This document shows positions 57,836 through 64,000 of a stretch of 64,000 bases of DNA, in pieces; positions within the stretch are counted from its first letter, which is position 1, and every line of letters begins with the position of its first letter. The notes beneath the pieces were generated by a model. That model did no database searches, had not been told where the DNA came from, and saw only the letters and a list, made by a program, of their open reading frames with translations. Position numbers and translations under genes: made by a program. Source of the stretch: Phenylobacterium deserti (GTDB taxonomy: Bacteria > Pseudomonadota > Alphaproteobacteria > Caulobacterales > Caulobacteraceae); contig NZ_QFYR01000004.1 in the NCBI RefSeq assembly GCF_003254705.1, positions 186,001 through 250,000 of the forward strand, written 5' to 3'.

Positions 57836-59343
57836 TCGGCAGGGCGCAGTCCCCGGCTCGACAGGTAGCCGGCGAGGGCCTGAGGATCGGCTTTCGGATC
57901 GGCTAGCGCCACATAGGTGTCCGGCCGAAGCAGGTAGAGCGCGTCTTGCGCTAATCCCGCCTCGCCATGGGCGGCCTGCCACGGAAAGACGTGCAGGCGC
58001 ACGCCCAGCCTGGCGCAGGTGTCTGCGAGCTCCGCGCTCGCTTTGCCATAGACGTGCGCCTGCCAGCCGATCTGCCGCAAGGGTCCGTAGTTGTTGGCGG
58101 CCCGCACCCAGGGCAGCCGATCGCCGCCCTTCACCTTGCCGGCCTCACCTGCGCTCAAGGCCATGCCGCGATAGTTCAGGGTGATCTGCGCCACCGTGCG
58201 GAAGGCGAACTCCCGCAGCGGCTCGATGGCCAGGACGCGGGGAACCAGCAGCGGAGCGAGACGGGTTCGCACCAGATCGGCGATCCAGCCCTCCGCCGTG
58301 GCCGCGGTGAACGCCCGATCCGTGCTGGACACCAGCCGGCGGGCGAAGGCCCGGCGCTCCTCGTCGAAGCTGTCCAGCAGGCTGTCGGGCGCCCGGCCGC
58401 CCAGCACCATGGCGAGCTTCCAGGCCAGGTTGATGGCGTCGCCAAGTCCGGTGTTCATGCCCTGCCCACCTGCGGGGCTATGGATGTGCGCCGCATCGCC
58501 GAGCAGGAACACGCGGCCCCAGCGGAACCGCTCCGCCACCCGGTGATGCACCCGGTAGGTCGAGAACCAGTTCACCTGCCGCACCTGCAGCTTCAGGTTC
58601 TCGATGGCGCGTTGGCTGACATCTTCCCAGCGCAGGGTCTCGGCGTCGGCCCGCTCGTCCCGCACCGTTCCAATCAGCCTGGCCCGCCCGTTTCCGCCCA
58701 GCGGGAAGACGGCCATGAAGTCGGCCTCCTCCAGGTCGATGTGCAGCTCGCCATCCATCGCGGCGCCGTCGCCCTCGATGTCCGCCACATAGAACAGCTG
58801 GCGGTAGGTGCCGCCCTCGAAGCCGGCGTCCAGCGACTTGCGCACCACGGACCGCGCGCCATCGCATCCGACTAGGAAGTCCGCATCGCAGACCTCTTCG
58901 CTGTCCCCGCGGCGAAGCCTGGCCTGCACCCGCGCCCCCGAGGCCTCGAAGCCGGCGAGCTCCACCTCCCGCTCGACCTCCACGCCCAACTGCGCCAGGC
59001 GCTCGATCAGCAGCCGCTCGTGCCGGTCCTGCGGATAGGTCAGCAGAAAGGAATAGAGCGTCAGACCTTCGCCGACGTCCTCAAAGCCGACCCGAGCCGC
59101 GCGCTCGCCCCGAACCCAGAGGTTCACGCCGGGGGTTTTGTGCCCGCCGGCGACCACCGCGTCGGTCAGTCCGAGCTGGGTGTAGAGCTCCAGAGTGCGC
59201 GCCTGCACGGCGACGGCGCGCGAGGTCGTGCCCGCTTCGGCCAGCCGATCGACGATCCGCACCCGCACGCCCTGCCGCGTCAACCATAGGGCCAGCACGA
59301 GCCCCGTCGGCCCTGCTCCGCAGATCAGCACCTGGGTGGACAT
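57832..59343 (-). CDS. FAD-dependent aromatic monooxygenase-like protein
   Basis: 503 residues of the PheA/TfdB (UbiH-related) flavoprotein hydroxylase group. FAD motifs: VLICGAGPTGLVLALWLTRQ, DG motif FLVGCDGARSVVRKSLD, and GRVFLLGDAAHIHSPAGGQG followed by MNTGLGDAINLAWKLAMVLG. The C-terminal thioredoxin-like domain is present (LRLHVF-like stretch, LLRPDTYVALADP). Hydroxylates an aromatic or polyketide-type substrate with NAD(P)H and O2; substrate unknown. Cytosolic. Confidence 0.9.
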   Translation of the reverse strand: MSTQVLICGAGPTGLVLALWLTRQGVRVRIVDRLAEAGTTSRAVAVQARTLELYTQLGLTDAVVAGGHKTPGVNLWVRGERAARVGFEDVGEGLTLYSFLLTYPQDRHERLLIERLAQLGVEVEREVELAGFEASGARVQARLRRGDSEEVCDADFLVGCDGARSVVRKSLDAGFEGGTYRQLFYVADIEGDGAAMDGELHIDLEEADFMAVFPLGGNGRARLIGTVRDERADAETLRWEDVSQRAIENLKLQVRQVNWFSTYRVHHRVAERFRWGRVFLLGDAAHIHSPAGGQGMNTGLGDAINLAWKLAMVLGGRAPDSLLDSFDEERRAFARRLVSSTDRAFTAATAEGWIADLVRTRLAPLLVPRVLAIEPLREFAFRTVAQITLNYRGMALSAGEAGKVKGGDRLPWVRAANNYGPLRQIGWQAHVYGKASAELADTCARLGVRLHVFPWQAAHGEAGLAQDALYLLRPDTYVALADPKADPQALAGYLSSRGLRPAD

Positions 59344-59492
59344 CGCAGGATCTCCAGCGGCTCAGCTCTACAACCGCCGGCGGTGCTTGGAGGTTCGCCG
59401 GACGTCCTCCCCTCGGCCCCGCCTAGCCATCTGAGCCGTAGGAACCGGCCTTCCCGCGTCGGGTTCACTCCCGGACAAGGAGGACCCACACC

Positions 59493-59702
59493 ATGTCGAA
59501 AGCTCCCCCCATTCCGCCGGAACAGCGGTCCTATCCGGGCGAGAAGCCGGACATCGCCGGGGCCAACCGCGACCCTCGCGACAACGTCACGGACCTGCAA
59601 TCCAACCAGCCGGGCGATGACGACGTGAACATCGACCAGCAGGGTCGTCACGGCGGTATCAATCAGAACACCCATCACCAGGGCTATCAGCAGGACCGCT
59701 AA
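59493..59702 (+). CDS. Small disordered hydrophilic protein 1
   Basis: 69 residues after CAAGGAGG. Pro/Gly/Gln/Asn/Asp-rich, no Cys and no long hydrophobic stretch: MSKAPPIPPEQRSYPGEKPD then NIDQQGRHGGINQNTHHQGY. It resembles small stress-associated 'hypothetical' proteins of Caulobacterales. Its stop is directly followed by the ATG of the next similar gene. Function unknown. Confidence 0.72.
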   Translation: MSKAPPIPPEQRSYPGEKPDIAGANRDPRDNVTDLQSNQPGDDDVNIDQQGRHGGINQNTHHQGYQQDR

Positions 59703-59933
59703 ATGCCTGACAAGCACCCCAACACCGAACGATGGGGCGGCCCGGGCGCGAGCCATGAGGATCGCTCCAAGCCGCAGCCGCCCCGCGACGATCATCGGGC
59801 GGACGGCGAAGCCACCAACACCGCCTACAGCCACAGCTCCGGCGGCGGCGGCGAACGCGACCGGCGCCACGCCCATGACGACGGCGCCAAGCGCACGCAC
59901 CAGGAAAACAGCGAGCAACGCGCCAAGCCCTGA
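59703..59933 (+). CDS. Small disordered hydrophilic protein 2
   Basis: 76 residues, starts at the base after the previous stop. Very hydrophilic, rich in His/Arg/Asp/Gly: MPDKHPNTERWGGPGASHED, then SHSSGGGGERDRRHAHDDGA. Composition suggests a fully disordered hydrophilin-like protein. A strong terminator follows. Function unknown; coupling with gene 1 suggests joint action. Confidence 0.68.
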   Translation: MPDKHPNTERWGGPGASHEDRSKPQPPRDDHRADGEATNTAYSHSSGGGGERDRRHAHDDGAKRTHQENSEQRAKP

Positions 59934-59957
59934 CGGGACCGCATTCGCGCGACGATG

Positions 59958-59985
59958 AACGGCCGGGCTCCTGCCCGGCCGTTTT
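59958..59985 (+). terminator. Terminator of the two small hydrophilic genes
   Basis: ACGGCCGGGC, loop TCCT, GCCCGGCCGT then TTT: perfect 10-bp stem with U-tract, 25 bp past the second gene. Confidence 0.92.
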
Positions 59986-60057
59986 GCTTTGAGGCTTCGG
60001 TGACACGCTGGGGCGAAGCGCCGTAAACTCCCGGCTCGTCGGGGAGGTACGGGTCCA

Positions 60058-61257
60058 ATGTTCAGCGAAGACGAAGATCAGCGCCTGGCGGTCCTGCGCG
60101 AGTACCAGATCCTCGACACACCGCCCGAAGCCGCGTTCGACCGCATCACCGCCCTGGCGGCCGAGCTCTTCGACGCGCCGATCGCAGCCGTCAGCCTCGT
60201 CGACGAGGACCGGCAGTGGTTCAAATCCGTGGTGGGCCTGGACACGCGGCAGACTCCGCGCGAGCAGGCGTTCTGCGCCCACACCATCGTCAACGACGAC
60301 GTCTTCGTCGTGACCGACGCCGAGATGGACGAGCGGTTCCGGCACAACCCGCTGGTGACCGATGCGCCCAAGATCCGCTTCTACGCCGGCGCGCCCCTGC
60401 GGCTGCGCAGCGGACAGCGTCTGGGCTCGCTGTGCGTGATCGACCGCTCGCCGCGCGAGCCGCTCACCGAGGACCAGAAGCGGCGGCTCGCCACCCTGGC
60501 CGCCATCGTCGTCAACGAGATGGACCTGCGGCTGATGAACGAGCGCTACGCGCTGATGAGCCGTCGGGCGGAAGCGGCGACGGAGGCCAAGAGCGAGTTC
60601 CTGGCCAATATGACCCACGAACTGCGCACGCCACTGACCAGCGTGATCGGCTTCACCAGCCTGTTGGCCGGCACCGGCGATCTGGGCGAGCGCGAGCGCA
60701 ATCTGGCGAACAAGGCGAAGGTCGCCAGCGAGAAGCTGCTGACAATCGTCAACGACGTCCTGGACCTCGCCCGCCTGGAGGCCGGCGCGGTCGAGCTCCC
60801 GCAGGACACGGTGGACGTGGGCGAGGTTGCGGTCTCCGCCCTCGAGCTGTTCGGCCAGCGGGCGGCGGACAAGGGCCTGCGCCTGAATGCGGACATCGCC
60901 GCCGGCAAGATCGACGTGCGCGGCGACGCCGCCCGCCTGCGCCAGGTGCTGGTGAACCTGCTCGGCAATGCCGTGAAATTCACCGAGGCTGGCGAGATCA
61001 CCCTGCGCATCCGCAAAGCGGACTCCCAGGTGCTGGCCGAGGTTTCCGACACCGGCATCGGCATCCCCGCCGACCAGCTGGACAAGGTGTTCGAGCGGTT
61101 CGAGCAGGGCGGCGCCACCGTGGCCCGCAAGTTCGGCGGCACGGGCCTGGGCCTCGCCATCTCCAAGCGCCTGGCCGAGCAGATGGGCGGGACCATCACC
61201 GTGCACAGCCAGGTCGGCCAGGGCAGCACCTTCACCGTCGCCTTGCCTGCGGCCTAG
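60058..61257 (+). CDS. Soluble GAF histidine kinase
   Basis: 399 residues. N-terminal GAF domain (about 20-160: AFDRITALAAELFDAPIAAV, REQAFCAHTIVND, YAGAPLRLRSGQRLGSLCVI), then HisKA with the phospho-His in LANMTHELRTPLTSVIGFTS, and HATPase with N box LLGNAVKFTEAGE, G1 SDTGIGIPADQL, F box FERFEQGG and G2 GGTGLGLAISKRLAEQMGG. No membrane segment, receiver or adjacent response regulator, so it is an orphan cytosolic kinase. Its end overlaps the DUF4153 gene by 4 bp. Confidence 0.92.
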   Translation: MFSEDEDQRLAVLREYQILDTPPEAAFDRITALAAELFDAPIAAVSLVDEDRQWFKSVVGLDTRQTPREQAFCAHTIVNDDVFVVTDAEMDERFRHNPLVTDAPKIRFYAGAPLRLRSGQRLGSLCVIDRSPREPLTEDQKRRLATLAAIVVNEMDLRLMNERYALMSRRAEAATEAKSEFLANMTHELRTPLTSVIGFTSLLAGTGDLGERERNLANKAKVASEKLLTIVNDVLDLARLEAGAVELPQDTVDVGEVAVSALELFGQRAADKGLRLNADIAAGKIDVRGDAARLRQVLVNLLGNAVKFTEAGEITLRIRKADSQVLAEVSDTGIGIPADQLDKVFERFEQGGATVARKFGGTGLGLAISKRLAEQMGGTITVHSQVGQGSTFTVALPAA

Positions 61258-62978
61258 GGAGCGGCTGCTCGATCGCAGTCGAGCAACGGTTCGAAGGCTC
61301 GCGCCCGACCCGCGATCTCGAGCACCGGCCGGGTCTGCTGCGCCCAGCGGAAGCGGCCGGCCTTCAGCGCCTGCAACTCGCCAGCGCATAGCCGCATGGA
61401 GCCGACCTGCCGCCAGCCTTCCGGCGTCCGCCCGTAGACGCCCTGCTGCATGGCGCCGAGGATCGCCACTTCGGCTCCTGGGTTGGGCGCAAGGTCGATG
61501 ACAAAGGCCAGGCATCGGTTCTCGCCATGGCCGCAACTTCGGGTCGGTTCTTCGAACTGCGGCCAGGCCGTCTGGCTGAGGAAATCGGCAGGCAAGGCTG
61601 CGCCGACCACCTGCAGCTTGGCCGGCGTGACGGCGGTCGCCACCACCTCCTGCGTGCTGCGTGTCTGACGCGCCAGCGCGGCGGCGGCGCGAGCGCGGAC
61701 GGCGGCCGGATCGGCGCCCGCGCCGTCTCGCGCCAGGGTCTGCAGGGCTCGCTTGCCCCGGTCGCCCGCATCCCAGCGTAGGAAGCTGTAGTCGAACAGC
61801 TCGGCGCTGACCTTGCCGCTGCGCAGGCGATCCACCTGGTCGTTCACCGACAGCCGCACCGGATCAATCACCGGCGAGAAGACCAGCACGATCAGCGCCA
61901 CGACCAGATGCGCCGCCACGATGTTGGTAGGCTCCAGCCGGCGCATCCACGGCCCTCGGGTCACCGCCGCCCAGGCGTAGCCAAAGCCGTAGACCGCCGC
62001 GGGCACGAGGCAGACCAGGGCGTAGATCCGGTCCGGCGTCAGACCCCGCTGCGCCACCCGCAAGCCCACGCCGTAGAGGGCGATCAGCGCCAGCGGCACG
62101 AGCACCAGGCTCGCCGCCCGAACGGTCCAGCGGAGCACCGCGGGCGGGAAGTCCGGACGCTCTCCGTCCTGATAGGCCGCGTTAATCAGGATGATCAGGG
62201 CGGCCGCCGCGCCCAGCAGGATCGGACTCGCCTTGCCGGTCTCCCAGAGCGGGGCAAGTCCGGTGAACGGCAAGCTCAACAGGAAGCCCGCGGCGATCAG
62301 GGTCATGACCGGCGCGAGCCACGCCAGCAGGGTCAGGCCGAGCGTCCGCGCGCCACGCACCAGCGCCGCCCGAACGTCCGTGAGGTGAATGGCCATTGCG
62401 AAGAACAGGGTGGTCACCGGAATGGCGAACCAGCCGCGCTGGATCAGCTGTCCCACGATCTCCAGCCCGATCAGGCCGAAAAGCGCCGCGGCCAGGGCCA
62501 GCAGCAGCCAAAGGGCGCCCACGAAGGCGGCGGCGAGCACAAGCCGCACGCCGTCGCGCCAACCGTCGTCGAAGTAGCGGCCGTAGCTTGCTCGCCACCG
62601 GCCCTCACCATCGGCCGGCCCGATCAGATGATGGACGATGAACAGGGCCGCGCCCAGGAACAGGATCAGCGGCGCGGAGGGCCAGTGGGCGCCCTGCTCG
62701 GGGCCTTGTCCGAACGCGACGTCATAGGCGGCCAGCGCGCCGCAGAGCGCGGCGGCGGCCAGGCTCCAGATCATCAGCACGCGCGCCCGCAGGACGCCGT
62801 ATCCGCCCAGCAGCACCACCGGGGTGAACAGGGCGGCAAGGTTCAGCCCCGCCAGCAGCGCCCGCGGCCCGCCCTCCGGCGCTTTGGAGAGGGCGTACAG
62901 CGCCAGGCCCTGGACCGCTCCGATCGCCAGCCGAACCGCGATCAACCGCCGCGCCGCCGGCTGCTCCCCCTCGCCCAT
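61254..62978 (-). CDS. DUF4153 multi-pass membrane protein
   Basis: 574 residues starting MGEGEQPAARRLIAVRLAIG after AAGGAGCG. About ten hydrophobic segments over residues 10-370, including GAALFIVHHLIG and LWLLLALAAALFGLIGLEIV, followed by a long soluble C-terminal part with five Cys (RSCGHGENRCLAFVIDLAPN). Family has no assigned function. It converges with the GAF kinase. The upstream open frame toward 63398 is non-coding. Confidence 0.85.
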   Translation of the reverse strand: MGEGEQPAARRLIAVRLAIGAVQGLALYALSKAPEGGPRALLAGLNLAALFTPVVLLGGYGVLRARVLMIWSLAAAALCGALAAYDVAFGQGPEQGAHWPSAPLILFLGAALFIVHHLIGPADGEGRWRASYGRYFDDGWRDGVRLVLAAAFVGALWLLLALAAALFGLIGLEIVGQLIQRGWFAIPVTTLFFAMAIHLTDVRAALVRGARTLGLTLLAWLAPVMTLIAAGFLLSLPFTGLAPLWETGKASPILLGAAAALIILINAAYQDGERPDFPPAVLRWTVRAASLVLVPLALIALYGVGLRVAQRGLTPDRIYALVCLVPAAVYGFGYAWAAVTRGPWMRRLEPTNIVAAHLVVALIVLVFSPVIDPVRLSVNDQVDRLRSGKVSAELFDYSFLRWDAGDRGKRALQTLARDGAGADPAAVRARAAAALARQTRSTQEVVATAVTPAKLQVVGAALPADFLSQTAWPQFEEPTRSCGHGENRCLAFVIDLAPNPGAEVAILGAMQQGVYGRTPEGWRQVGSMRLCAGELQALKAGRFRWAQQTRPVLEIAGRARAFEPLLDCDRAAAP

Positions 62979-63051
62979 GCCACGCTCCTTGTCAGAGCCA
63001 AGCTTGGCATGAGGGGCGGCCATTCGCCACCTTGGGTTGGCGGCCTCCCGC

Positions 63052-63738
63052 TCAGGCGGGCTCGAGCCGCCGCGCCGCCTCCAGCGCCGCCTCCATCCGC
63101 TGGCGCGGCAGATCGCCCAGCAGGCTGTCGTAGATCTCCCGCACGCGGGGCGGCGCAAGCTCGGGGCGGCCGGCGTTGAACGGCGGGGCGGGCGCATACT
63201 CCAGGCCCAGTTGAACGGTCTGGGCCAGATCATCGCCGAACAGCTCGGCCAGAAGCACCAGTGCGAAGTCGATGCCGGCGGTGACGCCGCCGCCGGTGAT
63301 GATCCGCCCGTCTCGCGCCACCCGGCTGTCGTCGATGATCGCGCCAAAGGGAACCAGCAGCTCGCGCCAGGCCCAGTGGCAGGCCGCCCGCTTGCCATGG
63401 AGGAAGCCCGCCGCCCCCAGGATCAGCGAGCCGGTGCAGACGCTGGTCAGGTAGCTGGCGGAGAAGCCCAGCCGACGGATCTCGGCCATAAACGCCTCGT
63501 CCAGCATGGCGTCCGTGGTCCCGAACCCGCCGGGCACGCAGAGCACATCGCACCGTTCGATGGCCAGCAGGTCGTCGAGCCGCGCGAAGGTCAGGCCATC
63601 GGCGGTGATGTCCCGGCCGTGCATGGACGCCACCTTCACCTCCACGAACGGCGCGCGGCTCAGCACCTGGTGCGGACCGGTGAAGTCGAGGTGCGTGACG
63701 CCGTCGTACAGCGCGATCACGATCGTCAGCTTCTTCAT
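63052..63738 (-). CDS. DJ-1/PfpI family protein
   Basis: 228 residues, starting MKKLTIVIALYDGVTHLDFT. Glutamine-amidotransferase-like fold with the nucleophile-elbow Cys in YLTSVCTGSLILGAAGFLHG, conserved Glu/Asp in the N-terminal LDFTGPHQVLSR, and GGGVTAGIDFALVLLAELFG, all like the isonitrile-hydratase/InhA group. May hydrate isonitriles or act as a glyoxalase or chaperone; not determined. Divergent from a GlxA-type regulator, a common pairing. Confidence 0.87.
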   Translation of the reverse strand: MKKLTIVIALYDGVTHLDFTGPHQVLSRAPFVEVKVASMHGRDITADGLTFARLDDLLAIERCDVLCVPGGFGTTDAMLDEAFMAEIRRLGFSASYLTSVCTGSLILGAAGFLHGKRAACHWAWRELLVPFGAIIDDSRVARDGRIITGGGVTAGIDFALVLLAELFGDDLAQTVQLGLEYAPAPPFNAGRPELAPPRVREIYDSLLGDLPRQRMEAALEAARRLEPA

Positions 63739-63817
63739 GTCAGTTCCCTCGTTTGACGCCAGAAGCATTCCAGGCTTAGCTGCAAGGAGCGATGACATTG
63801 TTCCCTCGGATTCTGCC

Positions 63818-64000
63818 ATGACGCGCCACCTGGCGATGGTGATCTTCCCGGGCTTCCAGCTGCTGGACGCCGCTGGGCCGATCACCGCCTTTGAAGTCGC
63901 CGAGCGGTTCTCGCCGGGCGCCTACTCCATGGAAGTGGTGGCGCAGGAGCCGGGCCCGGTCGCCAGCTCCTCCGGCGTGTCCTTCGAAGCCGAGCCGCTC
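63818..64000 (+). CDS. GlxA family transcriptional regulator, 3' end outside window
   Basis: First 61 codons, start ATG 63818: MTRHLAMVIFPGFQLLDAAG, then PITAFEVAERFSPGAYSMEV. This is the DJ-1/PfpI-like sensor half of GlxA-type AraC regulators; the AraC helix-turn-helix, if present, lies beyond the window. Divergent from the DJ-1/PfpI gene by 79 bp, which it probably controls. An enzyme of the same superfamily is the alternative. Confidence 0.75.
   Translation, partial: MTRHLAMVIFPGFQLLDAAGPITAFEVAERFSPGAYSMEVVAQEPGPVASSSGVSFEAEPL

Overview
The window looks like a chromosomal segment of a GC-rich alphaproteobacterium, most likely Caulobacteraceae (Phenylobacterium/Caulobacter-like). Evidence: two large TonB-dependent receptors, a Caulobacter-type pseudaminic-acid gene set (pseG-pseF-pseH with pseI), dnaG near rpoD, greA next to an ELM1-family gene, many two-component proteins, and promoter candidates resembling the Caulobacter housekeeping pattern (TTGAC-like, 10-14 nt, GCTA-like). 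No IS element, prophage, CRISPR array, rRNA or replication origin was seen. Genus is inference; the gene content is read from the sequence.

Layout. 0-8 kb: partial oligopeptidase B with a TonB receptor, a Cys-rich copper-storage-like protein, an SDR oxidoreductase with a one-base frameshift, a CAU-anticodon tRNA, a SIMPL protein, panD with a lipoprotein, a YbhB/PEBP protein and a 75-residue miniature flagellar-rod-like protein. 8-17.5 kb: a three-subunit molybdenum hydroxylase (PaoABC type) and a TetR-controlled tripartite efflux operon (NodT-type outer-membrane factor, EmrA-like adaptor, EmrB-like DHA2 pump) with two mirror-image operators, then a 2OG-oxygenase-like gene whose start codon abuts a perfect hairpin. 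17.5-24.5 kb (minus strand): dnaG, an EamA transporter, rpoD and an M28 peptidase; the rpoD terminator contains the peptidase ribosome-binding site. DnaG has lost all four zinc ligands of its CHC2 finger.

24.6-38 kb: PQQ sugar dehydrogenase, HAD hydrolase, a PAS-HisKA-receiver protein with no ATPase domain, carA and carB about 5 kb apart, an ECF sigma/anti-sigma pair, and a second TonB receptor interrupted by an in-frame amber codon. 38-46 kb: P-loop kinase, greA, ELM1-family protein, the pse cluster, a His-rich PadR regulator of the YqjI type with three GATATATC boxes, and trxB.

46-64 kb: the most unusual locus is hemerythrin <-> PNPOx / PNPOx-GAF-winged-helix at 45.9-48.6 kb, whose divergent promoter carries two pairs of direct repeats spaced 11 bp, as expected for an OmpR-type DNA-binding domain. 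Then a TPR metallopeptidase, a SleB-type wall hydrolase, a CckA-like hybrid kinase, the nadABC operon with two TGCTC-N5-GAGCA operators and a terminator-like hairpin in its leader, an FAD monooxygenase, two tiny disordered proteins, a GAF histidine kinase, a DUF4153 membrane protein, a DJ-1/PfpI protein and the start of a GlxA-type regulator.
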